Of a DNA stretch of 44,398 nt, positions 22,962 to 29,964 are shown one piece after another. Position 1 is the first letter of the stretch. Each line of letters begins with the position of its first letter. The notes under the pieces are model-generated. The model worked only from the letters and a program-made list of their open reading frames with translations. It made no database searches and was not told the DNA's origin. The position numbers were made by a program, and so were the translations under genes. The stretch is from positions 1 through 44,398 of IMG/VR virus record IMGVR_UViG_3300042731_005385. One strand, 5' to 3'. Source of the stretch: a virus.

Positions 22962-23357
22962 ATGCTCTGGAAAGTAGAAGGCGCGGTCGGAACACCGACG
23001 AGGCGCAAGGAGTCGCTCGGGAAGGGTCTGAGCCTGGACGAGGCGCACGAGATCGAGGCGCAGGCGCGAGACGAGAAGCTCCCGGACGGGCGGCTCCGCT
23101 ATTCATTCGTTGATGTCAAGCCCGACACCAGCGACTGGCACGCCAACCTCGATATTGGCGAGCGTGTCCGCTACACGGTCGACTTCGTTCGCAACGTGTT
23201 TGGCGTGGCGACCAACGAACCGCGAGTGCACTCGATCGCGACGGTGCTCAACGTCCAGGACTCGATCGCGACGGTCGAATGGGACTGTGGCGGAGTCGAC
23301 CGGATCAACGTCGCGAACCTCGGAAGGCTGCGCACGACGCGTACGTGCGCTTGTTGA
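22962..23357 (+). CDS. Hypothetical protein
   Basis: The 131-aa product starts MLWKVEGAVGTPTRRKESLGKGLSLDEAHEIEAQARDEKL after a perfect AGGAGGT. The first third is helical. The second part (IGERVRYTVDFVRNVFGVATNEPRVHSIATVLNVQDSIATVEWDCGGVDRINVANLGRL) looks like a small beta barrel of the KOW/SH3 or Tudor type that can bind RNA or protein. It is preceded by a real intergenic gap, so it may have its own promoter. Function unknown. Confidence 0.65.
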   Translation: MLWKVEGAVGTPTRRKESLGKGLSLDEAHEIEAQARDEKLPDGRLRYSFVDVKPDTSDWHANLDIGERVRYTVDFVRNVFGVATNEPRVHSIATVLNVQDSIATVEWDCGGVDRINVANLGRLRTTRTCAC

Positions 23358-23390
23358 CAAGGGTCTGAGCGCCCAGCCCGGGAGGATGTC

Positions 23391-23663
23391 ATGGATGATA
23401 GTGGTATGCTGCACCCTTTGCGGAAGATGACAGAAGAAGAAGAGAAGCAAGATGCGTTGTTCGACAGCGTGCTTCAGGAGTTCGTCGAACGTGCTCAACT
23501 AGTCCAGCCGGACGGCTCACCAGTTCCTGAAACGTGGACGATCTTCACCGTCGGCGAACTCGTCGAGGTGAAGGGGCGGTCATTCAAGATCGGCTGGATC
23601 GGCGCCGATGGTGTATTGCTCGAGCCAGTCCGGGGCCTCGTACCGGGCGGAGAAGCCCCATGA
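23391..23663 (+). CDS. Hypothetical protein
   Basis: This 90-aa product starts at ATG 23391 behind GGGAGGATGTC. The N-terminal half is acidic and helical (MTEEEEKQDALFDSVLQEFVERAQLV). The C-terminal half, TWTIFTVGELVEVKGRSFKIGWIGADGVLLEPV, is a short beta sheet found in many small phage proteins of unknown role. Its stop is coupled to the HTH gene (ATGA). Confidence 0.62.
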   Translation: MDDSGMLHPLRKMTEEEEKQDALFDSVLQEFVERAQLVQPDGSPVPETWTIFTVGELVEVKGRSFKIGWIGADGVLLEPVRGLVPGGEAP

Positions 23664-23974
23664 ATCACCTGCTCAACGATGCGCTCGCCGACCGCGGTTG
23701 GTCCCGGACCGAGTTCGCCCGCCGGCTCACCGTCTACCTGCAAACCGTCGATGGCGACGGCGCCCAGTCCGTGGCCCGGTCGACGGTCAGCCGCTGGATC
23801 TCTCGCGCCCGGGTACCGACCTTCCGCCAGCTGGTGGCGATGAAGGCCGTGGCCGGCGTGCGCCGCGACGAGGAGATCGGCTACCGCGTGCGCTTCCTGC
23901 CGAAGGTTGTGGATTGGGAAAAGTCTCCACACAACTGTGACACGAATGTCATACCTTCGGAGGCGCATGGTTAG
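23660..23974 (+). CDS. XRE/HTH-type DNA-binding protein
   Basis: The 104-aa protein has an XRE-like domain: LLNDALADRGWSRTEFARRL, a short insert, then ARSTVSRWISRARVPTFRQLVAMKAVAGV. It is the last rightward gene and is coupled to the one before. Its own 3' end carries operator copy D (23933-23956), and copy E lies just beyond it. Because the same palindrome occurs at 6985 and 7052, this protein is a good candidate for the factor that binds them. That link is inference; the Dam-fused HTH and the XRE protein at 11.6 kb are alternatives. Confidence 0.78.
   Translation: MNHLLNDALADRGWSRTEFARRLTVYLQTVDGDGAQSVARSTVSRWISRARVPTFRQLVAMKAVAGVRRDEEIGYRVRFLPKVVDWEKSPHNCDTNVIPSEAHG
23933..23956. promoter_or_regulatory. 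Operator-like palindrome, copy D
   Basis: TGTGACA, four bases, TGTCATA followed by CCT matches the 24-bp element of 6985 with small changes in the left arm. It lies within the last codons of the HTH gene, 69 bases from copy E. Confidence 0.6.
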
Positions 23975-24001
23975 CCGTTCCGACGGTGAAATGCGGGTCT
24001 G

Positions 24002-24025
24002 AGGTATGCCAAGAATGTCACGATT
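24002..24025. promoter_or_regulatory. Operator-like palindrome, copy E
   Basis: AGGTATGCCA, four bases, TGTCACG keeps most of both arms in the opposite orientation to copy D. It sits in the 115-bp gap between converging genes. I see no terminator with a U-tail in that gap. Confidence 0.5.
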
Positions 24026-24089
24026 TTCGACCGAGGTGCCCTCGAGGAGCCAGGCGACCAAACTAGCATGTGCGGAGCTACGGACTGAT

Positions 24090-24449
24090 CTACTCGACAG
24101 CAAGGACCACGACGGCCACCAGCGCGCCGACCGCGACAACGACTAGCCCGATGACAACCTCCGACCGCTGCCACCATTCGACTTCCGGCGCGCAGCCGCG
24201 GGCGAGCGCGGTCACGCACTGGTCAGCCCGATCGCGCTGCGCCGCCTCGCGCTCCTTGGCCGCATCGAGCTCGGCCGCTCGACGCAGCTGCTCGGCCTCG
24301 AGCTCGGCGGCGCAGGCGAGCAGGTGGCGGAACACGCGGTCGGGCAGAAGAGCCCCGCCGCACGGCTCGTCGACGCTGAGCGCCTCAGAGCACTCGGCGG
24401 CCGGCGGCGGAGTGGCGGAGAGCAGTGCAGCAGCGAGGAACGCGATCAT
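24090..24449 (-). CDS. Spanin-like membrane protein with signal peptide and C-terminal TM
   Basis: The 119-aa product starts MIAFLAAALLSATPPPAAEC, a secretion signal without a clear lipobox. It continues with a coiled coil (LLACAAELEAEQLRRAAELDAAKEREAAQRDRADQ) and ends in a transmembrane segment (VIGLVVVAVGALVAVVVLAVE). It overlaps the i-spanin-like gene by ATGA and is the last gene of the lysis cassette. An outer-membrane o-spanin would need a lipobox and no C-terminal TM; a u-spanin would have a lipobox and a TM. This is neither exactly, so spanin function is inferred from position. Confidence 0.6.
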   Translation of the reverse strand: MIAFLAAALLSATPPPAAECSEALSVDEPCGGALLPDRVFRHLLACAAELEAEQLRRAAELDAAKEREAAQRDRADQCVTALARGCAPEVEWWQRSEVVIGLVVVAVGALVAVVVLAVE

Positions 24450-24796
24450 ATAGACCACAGGGGCGCGGAACGCAGCGGAATCCACGGCCATTGGTCGCGA
24501 GGGATCTTGTTGAGCCGGTCCACCAGCCCGGCCCGGTCGAGCGCCTCGATCGTCTTCTTGGTCTGGTCGAGGCTCTTCTCGATCGTCGCGAGCTTCGCAT
24601 CGCGCTCTACGTCAGCTTGGCGCAGCCGCTTCGCGGTCTCGACCTCGCGAGCCAGCTGGTCCGCCACGATCTGCCGCGCGGCCCGCTCGCCGGACAAGCT
24701 GCGTGTGGCTGACACTGCGATGAGGATGGAGACGATCGTGGTGCCCAAGAAGATTGCCCAACCCCAACGACGTAGCCAGCCGATGACCAGGGTCAT
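24446..24796 (-). CDS. Inner-membrane spanin-like protein (Rz-like)
   Basis: The 116-aa product reads MTLVIGWLRRWGWAIFLGTTIVSILIAVSATRSL, one N-terminal transmembrane segment. A long coiled coil follows (EVETAKRLRQADVERDAKLATIEKSLDQTKKTIEALDRAG) and then a proline- and tryptophan-rich end (PRDQWPWIPLRSAPLWSI). That is the form of an inner-membrane spanin, which spans the periplasm and acts after the endolysin. It starts at an ATG overlapping the endolysin stop (ATGA). Confidence 0.72.
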   Translation of the reverse strand: MTLVIGWLRRWGWAIFLGTTIVSILIAVSATRSLSGERAARQIVADQLAREVETAKRLRQADVERDAKLATIEKSLDQTKKTIEALDRAGLVDRLNKIPRDQWPWIPLRSAPLWSI

Positions 24797-25542
24797 GGTA
24801 GCAACAGCTGGCCGATGGTCAGCATCCCGTGGCGCGGCTTGTCGAGGTCGAGCCGTCCTTCGCCGCCCCGGTACCAGGGTGTTCCCTTGCCCGTCCACCA
24901 CTGGTAGAGCACCCAATCGGACAGCCAGCCCGGTCGGTCCTTCGGGTCCCACCCTGCCTCGATGATCTCGACCGTTGGGACGTCGACGGAGAGCTTCGGC
25001 TCGGACTCCCGGCCGGCGTTGGCCAGCCAGAGCGGCGAAGCAGTGAGCTCCTCGTCGTCGAGGTCCAACCGGTAGCGGCCGAAGGAAGCCAGGGTATAGA
25101 TCCCGCCCCGAACGCCGAGGCGCTGCTCGACATAGTAGAGCCACGCGAGCGCCCAGTCGGTCTGGTCGCGTCGACTGAAGTCGCGGTAGTACTCCTCGCG
25201 AGCCTCGCGCGACTCGAACCGGTGCCATTCGAGATCCAGCCAGGGAATCGAGTCGCCGGGCTGGAGGTCGCCGACCTCGAGACAGAAGGTTTCGGCTTGG
25301 AGCTCGGGCTTGAGCCTGTGGCGCCGCTGCTTCGTGTCGGCGTAGTGGTAGTCGCCGCGGCTGGCGGGCGATGCGTCGACAAGTCGCGCGTGCTCGCGCC
25401 CCTTCGTTGATGCCTTGAGCTGCGACCGTTTGATGATGGCTAGGACGCAGCCAGCTTCGTACGCAGCCAGGTAGTCGATCTTGTCCGTCTGCTGCCAGTA
25501 CGAAGCGTCGCAGGCGAAGACCGGCTCGGCGAAGGTCGTCAC
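24793..25542 (-). CDS. GH25-type endolysin (muramidase)
   Basis: The 249-aa product shows a glycoside hydrolase 25 pattern: FACDASYWQ with Asp12, CVLAIIKRSQ, GDYHYADT (65-68 YHYA), and PWLDLEWH with the Asp103/Glu105 pair. WLYYVEQRLGVRGGIYT and VLYQWWT match later family positions. GH25 enzymes cut the MurNAc-GlcNAc bond of peptidoglycan. There is no signal peptide, so it needs the holin to reach its target. It starts at a GTG overlapping the repeat peptide stop (GTGA). Confidence 0.85.
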   Translation of the reverse strand: MTTFAEPVFACDASYWQQTDKIDYLAAYEAGCVLAIIKRSQLKASTKGREHARLVDASPASRGDYHYADTKQRRHRLKPELQAETFCLEVGDLQPGDSIPWLDLEWHRFESREAREEYYRDFSRRDQTDWALAWLYYVEQRLGVRGGIYTLASFGRYRLDLDDEELTASPLWLANAGRESEPKLSVDVPTVEIIEAGWDPKDRPGWLSDWVLYQWWTGKGTPWYRGGEGRLDLDKPRHGMLTIGQLLLP

Positions 25543-25667
25543 GAGTCGAGGTCCACGTCGAGCTGCAGAGAGGGAGCGTCGAGGTCCACGTCGAGCTGCA
25601 GAGAGGGAGCGTCCAGGTCTACGTCGAGCTGCAGAGAGGGAGCGTCGAGGTCCACGTCGAGCTGCAT
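25539..25667 (-). CDS. Repeat peptide QLDVDLDAPSL x3.7, between holin and endolysin
   Basis: This 42-aa gene reads M, then QLDVDLDAPSL three times, then QLDVDLDS. Its ATG overlaps the holin stop (ATGA) and its TGA overlaps the endolysin GTG (GTGA), and GAGGA lies about 8 bases upstream. The 33-bp units differ only at two synonymous positions, so the protein sequence appears to be kept. Alternating hydrophobic and acidic residues suggest an amphipathic beta strand, and DVDLD resembles acidic metal-binding loops. I know no family like it. A role in holin or endolysin control is inference from position. A non-functional translation-coupling spacer is the main alternative. Confidence 0.72.
   Translation of the reverse strand: MQLDVDLDAPSLQLDVDLDAPSLQLDVDLDAPSLQLDVDLDS
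25544..25666 (-). repeat. 33-bp tandem repeat
   Basis: Three full units and one partial unit are arranged head to tail and make up nearly all of the repeat peptide gene. The unit length is a multiple of three, so gain or loss of a unit keeps the frame. Confidence 0.95.
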
Positions 25668-26086
25668 CACGAGTCCTCGACCGCGCGGCGCGTCCGGCGT
25701 TTGATCAAGTGGACCAACCACCAGTTCTGCGCCCCGCCCACGAAGCCAAGCGCCAGTCCCCAGAACGGCGGGACCGGCAACAGCTCGACACCGAGCGCGT
25801 GATCGAAAGTCGCCATGCCCAGGCCGACGCACGCACCGAGGAACGCCGAGACGGTGCCGACGAGCGCCGTCCAGCGCCAGCTGGGTTCGGGCAGTCCGGC
25901 GGCCAGGCGCTCGGCGCGCCACGGCTTAAGCCACTTGGAGCAGACGAGCTCGGTCAACCCGTAGGCGGCTAGGGCCGGGATCGCCACGAGGACGATCCCG
26001 GCCAGCCACAAGGGGATCTCCGGCCCCGCGGCTCCGGGGAGGCTGGCCGCTTCGGAAATCCAGGCATGGGATTCGTGCCCTTCCAT
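25667..26086 (-). CDS. Holin-like membrane protein
   Basis: The 139-aa product starts MEGHESHAWISEAASLPG and has three probable transmembrane segments: PLWLAGIVLVAIPALAAYGLTELV, TALVGTVSAFLGACVGLGMA and FWGLALGFVGGAQNWWLVHLI. It ends in a basic tail (KRRTRRAVEDS). Three spans and a charged C-terminus fit a class I holin. It opens the lysis cassette. A promoter 6 bases from the ATG replaces the SD, suggesting a leaderless transcript. Longer in-frame extensions upstream overlap the promoter and terminator and are unlikely. Confidence 0.75.
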   Translation of the reverse strand: MEGHESHAWISEAASLPGAAGPEIPLWLAGIVLVAIPALAAYGLTELVCSKWLKPWRAERLAAGLPEPSWRWTALVGTVSAFLGACVGLGMATFDHALGVELLPVPPFWGLALGFVGGAQNWWLVHLIKRRTRRAVEDS

Positions 26087-26121
26087 GAATTCAAGGTACA
26101 GCCAGAGGTGGTCGACGTCAA
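26087..26121 (-). promoter_or_regulatory. Predicted lysis promoter P3, leaderless start of holin gene
   Basis: TTGACG (26121-26116), 17 bases, TACCTT (26098-26093), 6 bases (GAATTC), then ATG at 26086. This repeats the exact geometry of P1 and P2. It would allow the lysis genes to be expressed apart from the tail operon. Confidence 0.6.
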
Positions 26122-26190
26122 GCTCGCGGTGAACATCTGTCCGTCGACGGGTGTCGACAGACGGATGCTCACCTGTTGGGTCGGCCGGGA

Positions 26191-26222
26191 TCAAGAAGGG
26201 GCGGCCGACTCTCGACCGCCCC
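26191..26222 (-). terminator. Intrinsic terminator
   Basis: GGGGCGG pairs with CCGCCCC (26222-26216 with 26204-26198) around an inner CGA/TCG pair and a 3-base loop. TTCTTGA follows on the minus strand. It lies between the tail block and the holin promoter. Confidence 0.68.
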
Positions 26223-26256
26223 GGAGCAACACCAGCGAACCGCACGGGTCACCAGT
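26191..26256 (-). ncRNA. Candidate 60-65 nt small RNA ending at the terminator
   Basis: The promoter TTGACC (26291-26286), 17 bases, TACCAT (26268-26263) would start transcription near 26256. The hairpin terminator ends it near 26191. The product would be about 65 bases, mostly one strong hairpin. Alternatives are an attenuated leader of the holin transcript, or a 27-residue ORF from GTG 26253. Confidence 0.4.
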
Positions 26257-26262
26257 GCGCCT

Positions 26263-26291
26263 ATGGTAGCTCGGCAGCTGTAGCGGGTCAA
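26263..26291 (-). promoter_or_regulatory. Predicted promoter P4
   Basis: TTGACC, 17 bases, TACCAT is close to promoter P3 (TTGACG, 17, TACCTT). No gene start stands 6 bases after it; the first transcribed base would be near 26256, just before a terminator hairpin. Confidence 0.5.
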
Positions 26292-26293
26292 CG

Positions 26294-26348
26294 CCACCGC
26301 CGGGCCACCGCCGGGCCACCGCCGGGCCACCGCCGGGCCACCGCCGGG
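26294..26348. repeat. Five tandem copies of an 11-bp unit
   Basis: CCACCGCCGGG is repeated exactly five times, followed by CCAC. Eleven bases are about one helical turn, so the copies face the same side of the DNA. They lie immediately upstream of promoter P4 and after the stop of the 47-aa gene. Confidence 0.95.
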
Positions 26349-26352
26349 CCAC

Positions 26353-26496
26353 TCAGCGACGCTTCCGCCTGCGCTTCTTCGCGGCCTTGACTGCACGCTC
26401 TTGTCGCTCGGCCGCCGCCTTGGTCCGGTGCCGGCCGAGAACCTTCTTCCCGTTCTTGGTCAGCAGTACCCAACCCTTGCCGCGCTTGCGGATCAC
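26353..26496 (-). CDS. Very small basic protein
   Basis: This 47-aa gene starts at a GTG that overlaps the tail appendage stop (GTGA). It reads MIRKRGKGWVLLTKNGKKVL, then GRHRTKAAAERQERAV, ending KKRRRKRR. The pattern GKGW.L..KNGKKVLG.H.TK.AA.RQ...V is common in short phage proteins that are highly basic and probably bind nucleic acid; the role is unknown. Coupling and the recognisable pattern support a true gene. Confidence 0.72.
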   Translation of the reverse strand: MIRKRGKGWVLLTKNGKKVLGRHRTKAAAERQERAVKAAKKRRRKRR

Positions 26497-27806
26497 GGAG
26501 TCACATCGCGGCCTTCGTACACCTGCCCCCATGCTGTCTTTGCCCGGACCTCTGCACCGGAGCTACCAGCCGCGAACGTGCATGCAAGCACGATCGCTAC
26601 GATGTCCCCTTCTCGCGGCGTGAACTCGACGGGGTTGCCGTCGAGCTCCGTCGTATACGACCCGACAGACGCCGACAGCGTCTTCTCGTCCGAGAGCAAA
26701 ATGATGTCGTCGGCCGATGCGTCGTACGCGATCGCCCGCGCGGTGACGCTGGTCAAGTCGGTTGCGTCGACCACCGAGTGCTTGACCTTATAGCGCTTGT
26801 ACGACCGCAGCCGATCGGACGAGGGCAAGATCGCCGTTACGATTGCGTTCCCAGCGTTCGCGGTGACGTGCTCGATCACGGTGCCCTTGTACTGCACGAT
26901 GTCTGGGAACCCCAGGACCTCGATCGTTACGTCACTCGGACCGGTCGTGCTTGAACCGCCATTGAAACTCGCCGTCTCCCAGTACTCACGGCTCGGTGCC
27001 ATGAGTGGATAGAGCGGGTCGGTCGAATCATCCGTCGGTACGTTCTGCCGAGCCCAGATCGGCCAGAAGTCGTTGCCGAAGAACTGGTGCTCGATCGCTC
27101 GCGGGCTTGCGACGCGCGCTTCTTCTACTCGCAGTAGACCAAATCCCGTTGCCCAAGGGTCCGTCAAAAACTCCCGCTTGTCGACCTGTTCTGGGCCGGA
27201 GACGTTGAGCGAGCGACGGTTGCGGTAGTCGGTGATCGTCGCCGAGGCCGTACCGCCGCCGGCCGCCGTGAGCCCGGCCGGGACGAGGACTTGAGCTAGC
27301 AGGATACTTCCGCTCGGCAAACCCGGCGGGCTCGGCGAAGCCGCTGGTGTGCCCTCGGTCACGACGATGGTATAGCTCGGTCCGCGGCGCGTGTACTGCG
27401 GCGAGGAGCTGCCGCCTGGTAGCAGCATCGACTCCTGATCGAGCAACGCGCTCGCAGGCGTGATCGAGACCAGGTCGATCCGTGAATAGGTCCCGTCTCC
27501 GTCGGAGAGCGCTGGGCTGACATCATCCTCCCGCGCGATCGCGAGGTTGTACGGGTGCTGCGGTGGCGGCGTGGCGCCGATCTCGATCGCGCCCGCGCCC
27601 GCCGACACGTCGACCCGCATGTCGCCCGACTTGCCTGTGACCTCGAGGCCAGAGAACACGACCCCGGCTGCGTCGACCGCGGCTGCCGTCCAGAGATAGC
27701 GGAGCAGGTGTGCGATGTCCGCCGCGCCGACCCGCTGCGGTGTATCGAGCTGGTCCGCGGAGGGGATCGTCCCGTCCGTGTAGTTGATACTGCTGATCTC
27801 GCTCAT
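26493..27806 (-). CDS. Tail appendage / fibre-like protein
   Basis: This 437-aa protein starts at an ATG overlapping the previous stop (ATGA). It is rich in Gly, Ser, Thr and Ala, with long beta-strand stretches (GPSYTIVVTEGTPAASPSPPGLPSGSILLAQVLV) and no cysteine until ACTFAAGSSG near the end. This composition and its position last in the tail operon suggest a baseplate-attached fibre or receptor-binding appendage. No enzyme motif is visible. I cannot assign the receptor. Confidence 0.62.
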   Translation of the reverse strand: MSEISSINYTDGTIPSADQLDTPQRVGAADIAHLLRYLWTAAAVDAAGVVFSGLEVTGKSGDMRVDVSAGAGAIEIGATPPPQHPYNLAIAREDDVSPALSDGDGTYSRIDLVSITPASALLDQESMLLPGGSSSPQYTRRGPSYTIVVTEGTPAASPSPPGLPSGSILLAQVLVPAGLTAAGGGTASATITDYRNRRSLNVSGPEQVDKREFLTDPWATGFGLLRVEEARVASPRAIEHQFFGNDFWPIWARQNVPTDDSTDPLYPLMAPSREYWETASFNGGSSTTGPSDVTIEVLGFPDIVQYKGTVIEHVTANAGNAIVTAILPSSDRLRSYKRYKVKHSVVDATDLTSVTARAIAYDASADDIILLSDEKTLSASVGSYTTELDGNPVEFTPREGDIVAIVLACTFAAGSSGAEVRAKTAWGQVYEGRDVTP

Positions 27807-28846
27807 GTCGCTATCACCACCTTGCTGCACACGCCAGCGGCGCGGATTCTCCGGAGTAGGTCTTCGAGGCCTGCAATGATTCCGTCGTGCGCCTGGTCGC
27901 CTACGCCGATGGGTGTCGCGCCGATCTCTCCGTTGGGGTCGATGCCGGGTGCGTACCCGGTTGCCTCATACAGCAGCCCCGACACGACGATCAGAAACGA
28001 AGGCACCTTGGCCGGACCATAGACGCCGATCGTACCGCGCGGGTCGTCCTTGACCGTCCACCCGTACTCCCAGGGTTCGAGAAGCTCGAACGTCGCTCCG
28101 GTGCCTGCGAGGTAGTCGGCCACGGCGCGCCGGATCGCTCCCGGCGTCAAGACGTCTGGAAGGGTCCGGATACGTCGGCGGTAGGCGACGTCGCCCTCGC
28201 CCTCGAGTCTTGGTAGGCCTCGCTCGTTGCCGAGCACGTCCAGAGTCGCGAGCGCGCCGCCGACGAAGGCGGTCGTCGCGTGGACCCAAGCGGCGTCAAG
28301 TGTCGGGTCGAGCTGGCGCCAGTCGAAGCCGAGGTCGACCTCGGCGAGGAACGTATCCTTCGCCGACTCCGTCACACCTGAGAGCCAATCAATCTGCTCC
28401 TTGCGGTCGGCTCCCGTAGGCAGCGCCCAGCGTGCGATATCGCGGGCGTCGACATTCGCGTCGAATCCACTCAGCTCCGCTCGGGCGGGGACGTCGGTCA
28501 ACGTGGCGACGCCAACCCCAAACTCGACATCCTCGACGGCCTCGTACCGGATCCCCCATCGGGTCTGGCAGAACACCTGCCCAGCCTTCCAGCCAACCCG
28601 CTCGGTAGTGTCGTCTCGGTTGAGCTGGACAAGCCCGACCGCCCGTGCCTCACCTGTTGCCTGGAGAATCAGCGCCGACTCGGCGTACTCGGCCACGCGC
28701 TGGGCGAGCCGTTCGAACTGCCTGGAGTAGGCCGCGTACGTAGCCGACCCGCCGCCGGTCCAACCGTCGGTCACGTGCGACGGCAGGATCCGCGCAATGA
28801 ACGCGAGCAGGTCGCTGTAGTCCAGGACTGGGAGCGGATGGATCAA
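27803..28846 (-). CDS. Baseplate protein, gpI/gp48-like
   Basis: The 347-aa product follows the gpJ-like gene, the position of Mu gp48 and P2 gpI. It starts at a TTG (overlapping TTGA) after GGTGGAGG. The second half (PRLEGEGDVAYRRRIRTLPDVLTPGAIRRAVADYLAGTGATFELLEPWEYGWT) has the form of the YmfQ/DUF2313-like tail proteins that link the wedge to fibres. It has no cysteine pair or enzyme motif. Confidence 0.72.
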   Translation of the reverse strand: MIHPLPVLDYSDLLAFIARILPSHVTDGWTGGGSATYAAYSRQFERLAQRVAEYAESALILQATGEARAVGLVQLNRDDTTERVGWKAGQVFCQTRWGIRYEAVEDVEFGVGVATLTDVPARAELSGFDANVDARDIARWALPTGADRKEQIDWLSGVTESAKDTFLAEVDLGFDWRQLDPTLDAAWVHATTAFVGGALATLDVLGNERGLPRLEGEGDVAYRRRIRTLPDVLTPGAIRRAVADYLAGTGATFELLEPWEYGWTVKDDPRGTIGVYGPAKVPSFLIVVSGLLYEATGYAPGIDPNGEIGATPIGVGDQAHDGIIAGLEDLLRRIRAAGVCSKVVIAT

Positions 28847-29964
28847 GACGCCTCCACCGATCCAAGGACAATGCGGAAGACCTCACCGACTTCGGGCACC
28901 TCCGCGGCGGCCGGAAGCTCGACCGTCACGCCGACAACGCGCGGTACGGTCCGGACCGCGTGGTCAATCAAGCCGGGCGTGAGCACCGACCGGCCCGACG
29001 CGAGCGCCGCTTCGACAGTGTCCTCGCTCCGCACCTTGAGCTGGTTGACGAAGGACACGATCGCGCGCCGGACTTGGAGCAGTGCCGCAGAGCTACTCGT
29101 ACCGGCCTCGAATGAAACCCGCACCCGGATCTGTCTGTCGATCGGCGTGCCACCTTGGACGTCGACAGGAACCCCAGCCGGCCGCCACTCGTCGAGTACC
29201 TCCTCGACCTCCGCGATCATGGTCGAGTTCGCGTTGCCGAGCTGGTCCGCGACCCACAGATCGACGTAGCCGTTCGGGCATCCGGCGGAATCCCGGACCT
29301 CGTACGCACTCGCGGTGCGCACCTCGTCGACCGTCAAAGCCCCTTGCTCCAAGGCGCTGACAGTACCGCGCCGGGCGTTGACGAAGACTGAGCGGACGCG
29401 CTCGCGGTATTCGCTCTCTGACTCCCGATCGTTGCCACCAGCCGAGCGCTCCGGGTTCGTGACGGTGAGTCCGGTCTCGATCGTCCCGCCGACGATCCGA
29501 GTCAAAGTGTCCTCGTCCGCCTTCTGGTCACTCCCGAGCGCGACGGACGTCGCCTCGACAGATCCGACTGTCTCCCCGTCCGGGATCTGGAGCTCCGTGT
29601 CGGTGGAGAAGACCACAGTGTTCGCAGGGTCCGATACCTCCGTCCCGATCGGGATCGTCAGCAGGCCAGTGGACGTTGCGCGAGTGAACTCGAGCAGCAC
29701 CCGGCCGGCAGTGGCTTGCTGCCGCTCGACGAAGTAACGATCGGCGCCGAGGCGGTCGAGTCCCGCCCCGGTTGCCGTGTCGAGGTACAGGTTCCGCAAC
29801 CGCTCGTACAGCTGGTAGGCGACTTCCGAGCCGATGGCTGCTCCCGAGTTGAGCTGCCACCAGATTGTTGAGCCCGGCGTCCGGGCCACAGTCTCCGAGA
29901 CCTTCGGGTCGATCGCCAGCGCCTCGCCCAGACCGACCTCGAACAGCTCTTCGTGCGTAGGCAT
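28843..29964 (-). CDS. Baseplate wedge protein, gpJ-like
   Basis: The 373-aa product has the traits of the baseplate J family (Mu gp47, P2 gpJ): RLGADRYFVERQQATAGRVLLEFTRATSTGLLTIPIGTEV near the start, then NPERSAGGNDRESESEYRERVRSVFVNARRGTVSALEQGAL and a C-terminal PRVVGVTVELP. It starts at an ATG overlapping the previous TAA (TAATG). It would polymerise with the gp25-like wedge to form the baseplate ring. Confidence 0.88.
   Translation of the reverse strand: MPTHEELFEVGLGEALAIDPKVSETVARTPGSTIWWQLNSGAAIGSEVAYQLYERLRNLYLDTATGAGLDRLGADRYFVERQQATAGRVLLEFTRATSTGLLTIPIGTEVSDPANTVVFSTDTELQIPDGETVGSVEATSVALGSDQKADEDTLTRIVGGTIETGLTVTNPERSAGGNDRESESEYRERVRSVFVNARRGTVSALEQGALTVDEVRTASAYEVRDSAGCPNGYVDLWVADQLGNANSTMIAEVEEVLDEWRPAGVPVDVQGGTPIDRQIRVRVSFEAGTSSSAALLQVRRAIVSFVNQLKVRSEDTVEAALASGRSVLTPGLIDHAVRTVPRVVGVTVELPAAAEVPEVGEVFRIVLGSVEAS

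Noticed and set aside
23353-23390. TTGACA with embedded TGA before the 90-aa gene, as a fourth leaderless promoter
   Set aside because: No TANNNT lies 17 bases downstream; the region there is CCCGGG, and the gene has a normal SD.
23975-24089. Bidirectional terminator between converging genes
   Set aside because: Only very short hairpins (for example CCGT/ACGG) are present and none has a U-run; the palindrome there fits an operator better.
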